Assembly: GCA_964537285.1 (NCBI GenBank) | Contig: CAZHZT010000021.1 | Coordinates: 1 to 59,751, forward strand | Reading direction: 5' to 3' | Source: CAZHZT01 sp964537285 | GTDB lineage: Bacteria; Bacteroidota; Bacteroidia; Chitinophagales; Saprospiraceae | Length of the DNA: 59,751 bases | In this document: piece after piece, positions 8,743 to 17,370 of the stretch | Numbering within the stretch: position 1 is the stretch's first letter | Layout of the letters: every line of letters starts with the position of its first letter | Notes under the pieces: model-generated | Told to the model about the DNA's origin: nothing | Database searches by the model: none | The model's input: only the letters and a program-made list of their open reading frames with translations | Translations under genes and position numbers: made by a program

Positions 8743-11250
8743 ATGCAAACGTTTACTAAGATTACGCTTACCTTTTTGATTTGTCTAAGTTTTTCCTTTA
8801 TTCGTGCCCAAAAGCCCAAGGTATGGACGGCCGTGGATATTTATCAAGGCATGGAGAAGCTAAATTTCCTAGGATCCGCCCTATATGTTGCGGCGCATCC
8901 GGACGATGAGAATACACGTTTAATTGCTTATCTCTCCAATGAATCAAAAGCTCATACTGCCTATCTCTCTTTGACACGAGGTGATGGTGGCCAAAATCTT
9001 ATCGGGCCGGAAATTCGCGAGCTTCTAGGAGTCATCCGTACGCAGGAGTTATTGGCAGCCCGTAGGATCGACGGAGGGCATCAGCTTTTTACAAGAGCTA
9101 ACGACTTCGGTTATTCTAAAACCCCTGAAGAAACCTTGGAAATTTGGGATAAAGACCAAGTGCTGGCGGATGTTGTCTGGGCCATCCGGAAATGGCAGCC
9201 GGATATCATTGTAAACCGCTTTTCTCATGATAAAAAACGCAGAACACATGGTCATCACACGGCCTCAGCAATGCTTTCGTACGAGGCCTTCGACTTAACA
9301 GGGGATGAAAAGTCTTTTCCTGAACAGCTAAAATACGTTTCGCCGTGGCAACCCAGTCGGTTATTTTTTAATACTTCCTGGTGGTTTTACGGAAACCGTG
9401 AGGCTTTCGAAAGCGCAGATAAATCCAATATGACTAGTGTTGATATTGGGACGTATTATCCACTGTTGGGTAAGTCAAATTCAGAAATTGCTTCTGAAAG
9501 CCGGAGCATGCATAAATGTCAAGGCTTTGGTTCAACAGGAAGCCGGGGCACCAGCAAGGAATACCTGGAACTACTCAAAGGCATGGCAATTGAAGAGGAA
9601 GGAAACCTTTTCGCAGGTATTAATACTTCCTGGACACGCCTGGAAGGCGGAGCTCCTATTGGAAAAATGGTAGAAGAATTAATCGAAAAATACAACTTTA
9701 GTGCACCATACGAAAGTGTTCCCGCCCTGATAGAAATCTACAATGCAATATCTTCCTTACCGGATTCTCGCTGGAAGGATATTAAACAAAAAGAAACGGA
9801 AATGTTAATCGAGGGGTGTATGGGGCTTTATCTGGAAGCTGTTGCAAATGATTTCTCCGCTACTCCCGGCGAAAAGATTTCGCTTGAGATAGAAGCCACT
9901 AACCGCTCCCCGGTTCCTCTCAAAATCAAAAGCTTTGTCCTACTCCCTATGCGAAAGGATACCAGCCTGGACATTGATATAAAAGAAAACCTATCTATCC
10001 AGTTCAAACAAGCTGTAGTGATTCCCAACGATGCAGAAATCACGTCTCCTTATTGGCTGAAGGAAAAAGGAAGTCTCGGAATGTATAAAGTAGATGACCA
10101 GTTATTGCGTGGGCTCCCCGAAAGCCAGCGTTTTCTTAAGGCGGCTTTTATTCTGGATATTCAGGGCAAAGAGTTTACGCTTGTAAAAGATGTTATTTTC
10201 AAAAGAAACGACCCTGTTGACGGAGAAGTGGTCCGTCCATTCGAAATACTAAAGCCTATTTATGCAAATCTGGAAAGCGGCGTATTTGTATTTGAAGACG
10301 AGAACCCTAAACCCATAAATGTTACTCTAAAAGCCCAGAAAGCCGGACTTGAAGGAACATTAAGATTAGATCTGCCAAGAGGATGGAAAGCTTCACCATC
10401 AAATATCAACTTTTCTTTGCAACTCAAAGGAGAAGAAGCCTCATATACCTTCAACGTGACTCCTCCCAAGGGGCAGGGGGTCGCTGAATTTGGGCCAATC
10501 GTATCCATTGATGGCAATACCTTTAACGAAGCCCTAAGCAATATAGAATACGATCACATTCCGCCTCAAATGGTCGCCCAGGAGAGCAAAGCCAAATTCG
10601 TACGCATTGACCTAAAAAAGGCAGGCAACAAAATCGGCTACCTCATGGGAGCCGGCGATGATATTCCTTCTAGTTTACGCCAAATTGGCTATCAGGTAGA
10701 CCTTCTGCAGGAAAAAGATATTAAAGCCGAAAACCTGGCACAATACGATGCGGTCATCGCTGGCGTGCGTGCTTACAACACCCTTGATCGTATGCCTTTC
10801 TACCAACCAGAACTTTTACAGTACGTTAAAAACGGAGGAACTTATATCGTTCAATACAATACAAGCTTCCGCTTGAAAATTCCTGAAGAAGAACTGGCTC
10901 CCTATCCACTCAAACTATCCCGGGATCGCGTGACTGTAGAAGAAGCTCCGGTGACATTCCTGTATCCCAAGCATAAAATTCTAAACTTTCCGAATAAGAT
11001 CACCAAAAAAGATTTCGATGGTTGGGTACAAGAACGCGGGCTGTATTTCCCTAATGAATGGGGCTCTGAATTTATCCCGATCTTATCTTGTCACGACCCG
11101 GGTGAAGATCCTAAAGCGGGAAGTTTACTTGTAGCAGAATATGGGAAAGGACACTATATATACACAGGCTTATCCTTTTTCAGAGAGCTTCCTCCCGGTG
11201 TGCCGGGAGCCTACAGGTTATTTGTAAATCTGATCTCTATAGATAAGTAG
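8743..11250 (+). CDS. Secreted PIG-L (LmbE-like) family deacetylase
   Basis: PIG-L/LmbE zinc-dependent deacetylase of 835 aa, predicted to remove acetyl groups from an amino sugar or related substrate outside the cytoplasm. An N-terminal signal peptide (about residues 1-22, ending IRAQ) is followed by the metal motif AHPDDE (about residue 51) and the later His motif THGHH (about residue 168). The region after residue 300 has Ig-like beta segments. About residues 620-835 look like a ThuA/glutamine-amidotransferase-like fold (YDAVIAGVRAYN). It is the first gene of a co-directional group with a 40-aa membrane protein and an SSS symporter, which suggests uptake of the deacetylated product. Confidence 0.88.
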   Translation: MQTFTKITLTFLICLSFSFIRAQKPKVWTAVDIYQGMEKLNFLGSALYVAAHPDDENTRLIAYLSNESKAHTAYLSLTRGDGGQNLIGPEIRELLGVIRTQELLAARRIDGGHQLFTRANDFGYSKTPEETLEIWDKDQVLADVVWAIRKWQPDIIVNRFSHDKKRRTHGHHTASAMLSYEAFDLTGDEKSFPEQLKYVSPWQPSRLFFNTSWWFYGNREAFESADKSNMTSVDIGTYYPLLGKSNSEIASESRSMHKCQGFGSTGSRGTSKEYLELLKGMAIEEEGNLFAGINTSWTRLEGGAPIGKMVEELIEKYNFSAPYESVPALIEIYNAISSLPDSRWKDIKQKETEMLIEGCMGLYLEAVANDFSATPGEKISLEIEATNRSPVPLKIKSFVLLPMRKDTSLDIDIKENLSIQFKQAVVIPNDAEITSPYWLKEKGSLGMYKVDDQLLRGLPESQRFLKAAFILDIQGKEFTLVKDVIFKRNDPVDGEVVRPFEILKPIYANLESGVFVFEDENPKPINVTLKAQKAGLEGTLRLDLPRGWKASPSNINFSLQLKGEEASYTFNVTPPKGQGVAEFGPIVSIDGNTFNEALSNIEYDHIPPQMVAQESKAKFVRIDLKKAGNKIGYLMGAGDDIPSSLRQIGYQVDLLQEKDIKAENLAQYDAVIAGVRAYNTLDRMPFYQPELLQYVKNGGTYIVQYNTSFRLKIPEEELAPYPLKLSRDRVTVEEAPVTFLYPKHKILNFPNKITKKDFDGWVQERGLYFPNEWGSEFIPILSCHDPGEDPKAGSLLVAEYGKGHYIYTGLSFFRELPPGVPGAYRLFVNLISIDK

Positions 11251-11322
11251 GAGAAGGATAAACATGAATCATCCCACTGCCTTTGTCCTTAACCCATTAT
11301 TTTTAACCTTTAACTTTTTGTG

Positions 11323-11445
11323 ATGCAGGAAGAAGAAAAACCACCGATATTCCGAACCTGGGCTCAGGTATACTTATTTGTTTTGGCAGCACACTTGATT
11401 GTGATCCTGCTATTTTACTTATTTATGATCAGCTATTCGGGCTAA
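11323..11445 (+). CDS. 40-aa single-span membrane protein
   Basis: A small frame (ATG 11323, TAA 11443-11445) encodes 40 aa. An acidic head with MQEEEKPP is followed by RTW and one hydrophobic helix (about residues 17-37). It lies between the PIG-L deacetylase and the SSS symporter on the same strand, 73 bases after one stop and 103 before the next start. The charge pattern (short soluble head, single span) is that of a small transporter-associated protein. A role as accessory subunit of the symporter is inference from position. Confidence 0.65.
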   Translation: MQEEEKPPIFRTWAQVYLFVLAAHLIVILLFYLFMISYSG

Positions 11446-11548
11446 AAAGGTAAGGGGTAAAAGGCTAAGGGAGGAAAAAGACTTCTCTCAACTAACACGA
11501 TGGCCCAGAGCCTTTTGCTTCAGGGCCATTCTCCAAAAATAAAACATC

Positions 11549-13243
11549 ATGCAACTAGCAATCATTGATTGGCTCATATTATTCGGTACTCTGGGCTTTA
11601 TCGTTATTTATGGCGTTTGGCGCACCCGGGGCAGCCGCAATATTGAGGGATATTTACTTGGCAATAAGGAAGCTCAATGGTGGACGGTAGGCTTGTCGGT
11701 CATGGCTACGCAAGCCAGTGCCATTACCTTTTTATCTACTCCGGGGCAAGCATTTCATGACGGGATGGGGTTCGTACAATTTTACTTCGGCCTGCCCATT
11801 GCGATGGTGATTTTATGCATTACGTTTATCCCAATCTACTACAAGCTAAAAGTTTATACGGCCTACGAATTTCTCGAAAATCGCTTTGATTTAAAAACAC
11901 GAACCTTGACTGCAAGCTTATTTCTGGTTCAAAGAGGACTGGCTGCAGGCATTACAATTTATGCTCCCGCTATTATTCTCTCGGCTATTCTTGGCTGGAA
12001 GTTGTGGATTACCAATTTAATTATTGGAGGGTTGGTCATCATTTATACTGTAACAGGTGGAACCAGAGCGGTCAATGTTACCCAAAAGCAGCAAATGTTT
12101 GTCATCATGACTGGTATGTTCCTGGCATTCTACTTGATCATTCAGCTTCTTCCCGAGAGCGTTGGTTTTCAAAATGCGCTTGAAATTGCCGGCGCCGCAG
12201 GTAAACTAAACGTCATTGATTTCAGCATTGATTTTGACAACAGATACACTTTCTGGTCGGGAATAACAGGAGGGCTATTCCTTGCGCTTTCTTATTTTGG
12301 AACGGACCAATCTCAGGTCCAGCGCTACTTATCCGGCAGATCAATAAAACAAAGCCGCTTAGGTTTAATGTTCAACGCGCTCTTAAAAGTACCGATGCAG
12401 TTTTTCATCTTATTGGTAGGCGTGATGGTGTTTGTCTTTTATCAATTTGAGCAGCCACCACTATTTTTCAACTCTTCTGGTAGAGAAGTAATTGCCCAAA
12501 CGCCTTATGAACAAGACTTTCAAAAGTTAGAGCAGCAACAAAAAGAGGTCTTTGAATTAAAGAAAAGCCAGATCGAAGCGTATCTGGCTGCCGAAGCTAG
12601 TGGAAATACACGCGAAATGGAATCAGCCAGAGCAGAATACCTTTCCTCTGTTAACCAAATAAGAAGCATCCGGTCCGAAGCACAGCAAATTATAAAGGAA
12701 TCTATTCCTGAAGTAGAAAGCAATGATAAAGACTATGTCTTCATCAGTTTTATCGTGAATTACCTTCCAACTGGTTTGATTGGACTATTATTAGCGGTAA
12801 TTTTTTCGGCGGCCATGTCTTCAACCGCTGCAGAGCTCAATGCGCTGGCCTCAACCACTGTCGTTGACATTTACAAAAGATCTTTTTACGGCGATGGCAA
12901 TGAGCGTCATTATCTCATAGCCTCCAAGGGTTTCACGTTTATGTGGGGAGTCATAGCTATCTTCTTCGCCACTTTCGGAACTTTATTTGAAAACCTCATT
13001 CAATTTGTCAATATCATTGGCTCCTTATTTTATGGTACGATTTTAGGAGTCTTCATCGTAGCCTTTTATGTTAAACAAGTAAAAGCAAATGCAACTTTCC
13101 TGGCTGCTGTAGCTGCAGAAGTAATTGTATTAGCGTGCTTTTTCACTACTAATATTGGCTATTTGTGGTTTAATTTGATAGGTTGCGCAGGCGTTCTTGC
13201 ATTAAGTGCCCTATTTCAAGCATTTTCAAATAATAAAACCTAA
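11549..13243 (+). CDS. Sodium:solute symporter (SSS family)
   Basis: SSS-family inner-membrane symporter of 564 aa. It has about 13 predicted helices, and the conserved LSVMATQASAITFLSTPGQ region near residue 50 matches the family's sodium-site region. Between helices, at about residues 300-395, is a charged coiled-coil-like insertion rich in Glu, Gln and Lys (KLEQQQKEVFELKKSQ), longer than the usual cytosolic loop. It is co-directional with the PIG-L gene. Its stop (TAA 13241-13243) directly abuts the ATG of the FRG gene, so the two are translationally linked. The solute is not identifiable; a sugar derivative fits the neighbour. Confidence 0.9.
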   Translation: MQLAIIDWLILFGTLGFIVIYGVWRTRGSRNIEGYLLGNKEAQWWTVGLSVMATQASAITFLSTPGQAFHDGMGFVQFYFGLPIAMVILCITFIPIYYKLKVYTAYEFLENRFDLKTRTLTASLFLVQRGLAAGITIYAPAIILSAILGWKLWITNLIIGGLVIIYTVTGGTRAVNVTQKQQMFVIMTGMFLAFYLIIQLLPESVGFQNALEIAGAAGKLNVIDFSIDFDNRYTFWSGITGGLFLALSYFGTDQSQVQRYLSGRSIKQSRLGLMFNALLKVPMQFFILLVGVMVFVFYQFEQPPLFFNSSGREVIAQTPYEQDFQKLEQQQKEVFELKKSQIEAYLAAEASGNTREMESARAEYLSSVNQIRSIRSEAQQIIKESIPEVESNDKDYVFISFIVNYLPTGLIGLLLAVIFSAAMSSTAAELNALASTTVVDIYKRSFYGDGNERHYLIASKGFTFMWGVIAIFFATFGTLFENLIQFVNIIGSLFYGTILGVFIVAFYVKQVKANATFLAAVAAEVIVLACFFTTNIGYLWFNLIGCAGVLALSALFQAFSNNKT

Positions 13244-14035
13244 ATGGATCAAAGCATAATTGAAGTTAATTCATGGCAAGAATTAATGGATGCGCTTTAC
13301 ACGGATTCATGGAATAACTACCTCAAACGGTATCGCTCAAGCTATGTATACAGAGGCCTGGAGGATGCAAATTATGAGCTTACGACCACATTAAACAGGC
13401 TTGGAGAATCGCAATTGGAGAAGCATTTGCTTCGAAACTTCCGAAAATACTCCCAGTTAAAGGAGTTTTCATCCTCAATTTGGAATTGGCTGGCTCTGGC
13501 TCAACATCACGGGCTGCCTACTCGTTTGCTTGACTGGACTTATTCCCCATTGGTAGCCCTTCACTTCACAACTTCCAATTTCATGAATTTTGGAAAAGAC
13601 GGCGCAATTTATGGCATGAATTATGTCGATACAAAAGCTTACTTACCGGATCAACTGGCCTTGATTATTGAAGAAGAAGGTTCTCATATTTTTACCGCAG
13701 AGATGCTCGATCGATGCACTCGAACTCTTCGAGAGTTTCAATGTTTAAAAAAGGAAGATTTTGCCGTTTTCTTTGAACCTCCGTCTATGGATCAACGCAT
13801 TGTGAACCAGTATGCTGTGTTTTCAATGATGTCAAACCCGAATACTATTATCAGTGCGTGGCTGAAAAGCAAAGAAATAAGGCATTTCAAAATCATTATT
13901 CCTACTCAGCTGAAATGGGAAATCAGGGATAAACTTGACCAGGCTAACATAAATGAAAGAGTACTTTTCCCCGGATTAGATGGTTTAGCCACTTGGCTAA
14001 AAAGGCATTACTGGGATGCTCGAAAAACGGAATAA
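13244..14035 (+). CDS. FRG-domain protein
   Basis: A 263-aa protein with an N-terminal FRG domain: VYRGLEDANYEL (about residues 36-48), then LALAQHHGLPTRLLDWTYSP (about 82-102) and ALHFTT, the signature of this family, which is named after its F/YRG motif. The molecular function of FRG domains is unsettled; they occur in defence islands and alone. No signal peptide or membrane helix is seen. Its ATG follows the symporter stop with no gap, so it is probably translated from the same mRNA, an unexpected pairing. Confidence 0.85.
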   Translation: MDQSIIEVNSWQELMDALYTDSWNNYLKRYRSSYVYRGLEDANYELTTTLNRLGESQLEKHLLRNFRKYSQLKEFSSSIWNWLALAQHHGLPTRLLDWTYSPLVALHFTTSNFMNFGKDGAIYGMNYVDTKAYLPDQLALIIEEEGSHIFTAEMLDRCTRTLREFQCLKKEDFAVFFEPPSMDQRIVNQYAVFSMMSNPNTIISAWLKSKEIRHFKIIIPTQLKWEIRDKLDQANINERVLFPGLDGLATWLKRHYWDARKTE

Positions 14036-14044
14036 TAGACTTTC

Positions 14045-14233
14045 TTAAGTAGTTCACAGAATTAAACTGTATGAACTATCGATGCCCTTGGCAGGAAGGT
14101 TTTTGAGTTGGAGGTCGACACTTTTTTGGGATTTTTCTTCGAAAAATCCCAAAAAAGTGTCGACCTCCAAACGAAAAATGTTTCTACAGCGGGCAAAGGT
14201 TATTTATATAGTCCAATTCCGTGAACTACTTAA
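14045..14233. repeat. TAAGTAGTTCAC palindromic element
   Basis: A 189-bp inverted repeat with ends TTAAGTAGTTCAC and GTGAACTACTTAA. The core 14108-14170 is a perfect hairpin with 30-bp arms and a TTC loop. The middle of the left arm has GCCCTTGGCAGGAA, a word shared with the TCTCATAAGTA family. A half copy of the end sequence occurs at 45037-45090. It starts 10 bases after the FRG stop and could terminate transcription. Confidence 0.85.
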
Positions 14234-14236
14234 CCC

Positions 14237-14314
14237 AAGTTGCGATGAATGAAGCTAAATCGTCGGTAGTTTGGAAACAAACTACCGACGATTTAGCTTC
14301 ATTCATCGCAACTT
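14237..14314. repeat. Perfect 37-bp stem hairpin with GAAA loop
   Basis: Bases 14237-14273 and 14278-14314 are exact reverse complements around a GAAA loop (a GNRA-type tetraloop if transcribed in the + direction). The ends (AAGTTGCGAT) recur in degenerate form at 2704-2836. It abuts the preceding 189-bp element and lies 36 bases before the HtrA start, so it would be in the 5' leader if transcription starts further upstream. Confidence 0.85.
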
Positions 14315-14349
14315 GCATTACTTATTAAACTTTCTCAAGGTAAAAAAGA

Positions 14350-15540
14350 ATGAAAAACAACATTAAATCCATTTTGCGACTAGTATTTTGGGCAGTACTT
14401 ATTGCGCTCGGTTTTTTTGCAGGTACTTCATGGCGAAGCGGTGAAGAAACTTATAATTCATCAGAGGACCAGCCTTCTCAATCTTATACCAAAGGCGAAA
14501 CAGATACTGACGAGGAAGCAAGGCCTAATTCTTCTAACAGTCGTTTGTCGCCATTAAAAGACGAATTAAAAGCACAAGAACTTGAAACTATTCGGCTTTT
14601 TGAAAATGCAGCGCCATCTGTATGTTTTATCACTACTTCCAATCTTCGAATCGATTTTTTCTCCAGAAAAGCAATGGAATATCCAGCCGGAACAGGTTCG
14701 GGTTTTGTATGGGATAAGGAAGGGCATATTGTAACCAACTTTCATGTTATTCAAAGTGCCGACAAGGCCGAGGTAACGCTCAGCGACGGCAGCAGTTGGA
14801 ATGCCAAAGTAGTGGGATACGAACCCGGCAAAGATCTAGCTGTTCTGAAAATTGATGCCCCTACAGATAAGCTATTACCCATACCTGTTGGTAAATCAGA
14901 AAATCTTCAGGTAGGCCAATCTGTATTTGCCATAGGAAACCCATTTGGGCTTGACCAAACTCTTACCACCGGAGTTGTAAGTGCCTTGGGCAGAGAAATC
15001 GAATCCGTCATTGGTATTCCGATCAGGGATGCTATTCAAACAGATGCAGCGATTAACCCCGGTAACTCTGGAGGCCCATTATTAAACTCATCGGGGAGAC
15101 TTATCGGTGTGAACACGGCTATTTACAGCCCTTCAGGTGCTTCGGCAGGTATTGGTTTTTCCATTCCTGTCGATGTGGTCAAGTGGGTAGTTCCTGAATT
15201 AATTCAGTATGGTCAAATTCGCAGGCCAACACTAGGAGTCGTACTGGCTTCACAAGACTTCACCCGCCGTATCGGTCTTTCAGGAGCCTTAATTTTGAGA
15301 ATCAGCCCGAATAGCGCTGCTGAAAAGGTAGGCTTACGCCCTACAAGACAAAGTCGTTATTCCGGGATTGAACTCGGAGATATTATTGTTGCAATTAATG
15401 ATGAACCAATAAATTCGAACAACGACCTTATTCTTGTTCTGGAAAAGTTCAAAGAAGGCGATAAGGTGAACGTTACGGTACTTAGAGAGGACCGTGAGAT
15501 GCAATTCGAAATGGAGCTGGACCCACCTTCTAATCGTTAA
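14350..15540 (+). CDS. HtrA/DegP-type membrane-anchored serine protease
   Basis: Trypsin-like envelope quality-control protease of 396 aa. One N-terminal helix (about residues 9-27) anchors it, followed by a low-complexity acidic linker. The chymotrypsin-fold domain has the full triad: TNFHVI (His), KDLAVLKI (Asp) and NPGNSGGPL (Ser). A single PDZ domain follows (about residues 300-390). One PDZ makes it DegS/HtrA2-like rather than DegP-like. The stop codon forms the left edge of a perfect palindrome that probably terminates it. Confidence 0.92.
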   Translation: MKNNIKSILRLVFWAVLIALGFFAGTSWRSGEETYNSSEDQPSQSYTKGETDTDEEARPNSSNSRLSPLKDELKAQELETIRLFENAAPSVCFITTSNLRIDFFSRKAMEYPAGTGSGFVWDKEGHIVTNFHVIQSADKAEVTLSDGSSWNAKVVGYEPGKDLAVLKIDAPTDKLLPIPVGKSENLQVGQSVFAIGNPFGLDQTLTTGVVSALGREIESVIGIPIRDAIQTDAAINPGNSGGPLLNSSGRLIGVNTAIYSPSGASAGIGFSIPVDVVKWVVPELIQYGQIRRPTLGVVLASQDFTRRIGLSGALILRISPNSAAEKVGLRPTRQSRYSGIELGDIIVAINDEPINSNNDLILVLEKFKEGDKVNVTVLREDREMQFEMELDPPSNR

Positions 15541-15582
15541 TAAAACGGAAGAAAGAGCAGCTGCTCTTTCTTCCGTTTTATT
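15539..15582. terminator. Perfect 44-bp palindrome, bidirectional terminator
   Basis: Two 22-bp arms with no spacer, beginning AATAAAACGG and ending CCGTTTTATT, overlap the HtrA stop codon. It lies between convergent genes and carries an A-tract on one side and a T-tract on the other, as expected for a terminator used from both strands. Confidence 0.8.
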
Positions 15583-15594
15583 GAAAAACAAATA

Positions 15595-16107
15595 TTATCC
15601 AAAAACTTTAGACACTAGTAAGGGATGCAAGCAATAGATATTTGCTAGCAGGAACTTCCCTTCTCCCATGCTTACGGGCACAATTTTTCTCACGTAGGCA
15701 GGCCCTTCAAAGTCATCAAGCCGAGGCCACCTCCAGGTTAATTGATCCGATTCGAAAAGATCAATTGTTGTGGTAGTCTTTGCTTCCGGCCCCCATACAA
15801 ATGCCGGATACCCCCCAGTTTGCCCCCATCCTTCTACGGATTTCATTCCCCAGACTTTGGCTTTATGCCATCGCCCGGGAACAGCAGATAGCAAATGGTG
15901 TGCATCCTTACCCGGGGCAAGAGTTCCGTAGACAGCCAGGTATCGTTCAGGTTTAAAATGCTGCAGTAACTCTAAGCAAGCTGTTTTATCATGCTCATTT
16001 AAGGATTTAAGGGCGGCTATACCTAGTTCCGAAAAAGCAGTGCTATTTATTTGCTCGGCAAGATAATTCAAATAGTCTGGGCTGGGCAAGGTCGTCATCA
16101 TAGTCAT
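15595..16107 (-). CDS. Gamma-glutamylcyclotransferase-like (AIG2/GGCT fold) protein
   Basis: A 170-aa protein of the GGCT-like superfamily. The diagnostic loop VYGTLAPG lies at about residues 54-61, and the later DDFEGPAYVRK segment (about 133-143) corresponds to the region carrying the catalytic Glu. Family members cyclise gamma-glutamyl amines or peptides, but many paralogues have no known substrate. The first 50 residues are helical and not part of the usual core. It is convergent with the HtrA gene. Confidence 0.75.
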   Translation of the reverse strand: MTMMTTLPSPDYLNYLAEQINSTAFSELGIAALKSLNEHDKTACLELLQHFKPERYLAVYGTLAPGKDAHHLLSAVPGRWHKAKVWGMKSVEGWGQTGGYPAFVWGPEAKTTTTIDLFESDQLTWRWPRLDDFEGPAYVRKIVPVSMGEGKFLLANIYCLHPLLVSKVFG

Positions 16108-16251
16108 TACAGAGATAGGTTCTTTAATGATGCAACGGATTGGGATGAATCAAACAAAATAGTTAATGAAACAAGTAGCGTTTAAGTTAGTATTGTTCGT
16201 TTTGATTGATTGCAAACCACAGATAAGGCCAGCAAAGAGAAGATTTTAGAA

Positions 16252-16292
16252 GAACTTGCTTGAAAGGTTGATTAGACGTTTCAAGCAAGTTC
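16252..16292. repeat. 14-bp stem hairpin
   Basis: GAACTTGCTTGAAA pairs with TTTCAAGCAAGTTC across a 13-base loop. It lies in the 360-base region between two minus-strand genes. Apart from this hairpin and the element at 16355-16456, nothing is seen there. Confidence 0.6.
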
Positions 16293-16354
16293 AAAAAATC
16301 GATATTAGTTTAAAATTGAAGGCGCCACAAAAGGTAAGAATATTAATACTTTCA

Positions 16355-16456
16355 GTTCTTTGGCATAAATTGTGGAACTTCCAAATGATAAGCCTTGAAT
16401 GCCCTTTGGGCCGAAAGGCTTATCATTTGGAAGTTCCACACAATTTGTCAAATAAC
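16355..16456. repeat. GTTCTTTGACA-type hairpin element, copy B
   Basis: A 102-bp inverted repeat, the best-paired copy of the family: TTGTGGAACTTCCAAATGAT pairs with its complement, and AAGCC pairs with GGCTT around GCCCTTTGGGC. It sits 12 bases beyond the rplT stop on the minus strand, a position where a terminator is expected. The outer end is slightly diverged (TTTGGCA instead of TTTGACA). Confidence 0.85.
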
Positions 16457-16467
16457 GATACCTTCCT

Positions 16468-16824
16468 CTAAGCGTATTCTTTTTTAGCAATATCAACAAT
16501 TGCTTTGAAAGTATCCGGGTGATTCATTGCTAAATCTGCCAATACTTTCCTGTTCAAAGCAACATCATTTTTAGATAAGGCGTGCATTAATTTGGAGTAC
16601 GAAATGCCGTGAGCACGAGCACCGGCATTAATACGGGCGATCCAAAGGCGGCGAAAAGCACGTTTCTTAGCTTTGCGGTCTCTGTAAGCATACTGAAGAC
16701 CTCTTTCAACGGCATTCTTAGCAACCGTATAGACTTTACTGCGGGCACCAAAATACCCTCTAGCCATTTTTAAAATCTTCTTTCTTCGCTTTCTTGAAGC
16801 AACATGATTGACGGAACGAGGCAT
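16468..16824 (-). CDS. rplT: 50S ribosomal protein L20
   Basis: L20, 118 aa, the usual length. It opens MPRSVNHVASRKRRKKILK and contains the conserved GYFGARSKVY and WIARINAGAR segments. It binds 23S rRNA early in 50S assembly and in other bacteria represses its own operon. It follows rpmI by 80 bases on the same strand. The hairpin element downstream probably ends the transcript. Confidence 0.98.
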   Translation of the reverse strand: MPRSVNHVASRKRRKKILKMARGYFGARSKVYTVAKNAVERGLQYAYRDRKAKKRAFRRLWIARINAGARAHGISYSKLMHALSKNDVALNRKVLADLAMNHPDTFKAIVDIAKKEYA

Positions 16825-16904
16825 AATGTTATTTTTAGTACAGTACAGAGATCCTTATTGACAAGGATGCTTTAATCCTGAACTCTCGTTAAAAAATAAG
16901 AACT

Positions 16905-17099
16905 TTAAATTCCTAATAAATCTTTTACGCGTTTCACCTCTGCCTTGTTAACAATACCGGCATGGCGCAAACGCAATTTGCGTTTTTTACTCTTCTTACG
17001 CATTAAGTGCGAAGAATTGGCGTGAAAAAACTTGATCTTACCAGAGCCTGTAAGCTTGAAACGCTTCTTGGCACTGGAGTGAGTCTTCATCTTAGGCAT
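16905..17099 (-). CDS. rpmI: 50S ribosomal protein L35
   Basis: L35, 64 aa, with the typical MPKMKTHSSAKKRFKLTGSG start and basic KKSKKRKLRLR centre. It is the first gene of a two-gene rpmI-rplT unit. In most bacteria infC (IF3), often with thrS, lies directly upstream; here the upstream neighbour is a SPOR lipoprotein gene beyond 270 bases of repeat DNA, so infC must be elsewhere. Confidence 0.98.
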   Translation of the reverse strand: MPKMKTHSSAKKRFKLTGSGKIKFFHANSSHLMRKKSKKRKLRLRHAGIVNKAEVKRVKDLLGI

Positions 17100-17133
17100 C
17101 TCTAAATTATTTTACCTATTTATAAAAGGATTG

Positions 17134-17141
17134 CAAAGATA
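17134..17141 (-). promoter_or_regulatory. Candidate -7 box of rpmI-rplT
   Basis: On the minus strand this reads TATCTTTG, an exact TAnnTTTG match, 34 bases before the rpmI start. No well-spaced TTTG -33 element is obvious. A promoter here would explain expression of rpmI-rplT without infC. Confidence 0.5.
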
Positions 17142-17211
17142 CCTTTTTTATTGAATTAAAAAAGGTTTTCAACCTTTTTTAATTTATGTTCATACAGCTC
17201 GGCCCTTCTTA

Positions 17212-17298
17212 CTTTGAAAAATAAACGCGCCTGCGGCGCGAAATCCCTTTAAGAGGGAGTCCGAAAGGGCTATTTTGCGAAGCAAAATAGCCCCTTCG
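17212..17298 (+). repeat. 87-bp compound hairpin repeat, copy 2
   Basis: Ungapped match (about 5 differences) to the reverse complement of 1-87. It consists of a GC-rich hairpin CGCGCCTGCGGCGCG, then GAGGGAGTCCGAAAGGGCTA pairing with a downstream arm around GCGAAGC. A further small hairpin (GCCGCGTAGCGGC, near 17321-17333) follows. An AAAAAAGGTT/AACCTTTTTT hairpin at about 17158-17180 lies to the left. The block fills the space between the SPOR gene and rpmI. Confidence 0.8.
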
Positions 17299-17340
17299 GA
17301 CTCCCTCAAAAGAAAATATCGCCGCGTAGCGGCATAAATT

Positions 17341-17368
17341 CAATTTTCGGTTTAAAAACCGAAAATTG
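17341..17368 (-). terminator. Hairpin just past the SPOR gene stop
   Basis: Two 13-bp arms (CAATTTTCGGTTT and complement) with an AA loop lie two bases after the stop of the SPOR lipoprotein gene on the minus strand. Position suggests a terminator, though no clear U-tract follows. Confidence 0.55.
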
Positions 17369-17370
17369 GA

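Noticed and set aside
17100..17370. A mobile element between the SPOR gene and rpmI
   Set aside because: Only hairpin repeats are present; no transposase frame or target-site duplication could be found.
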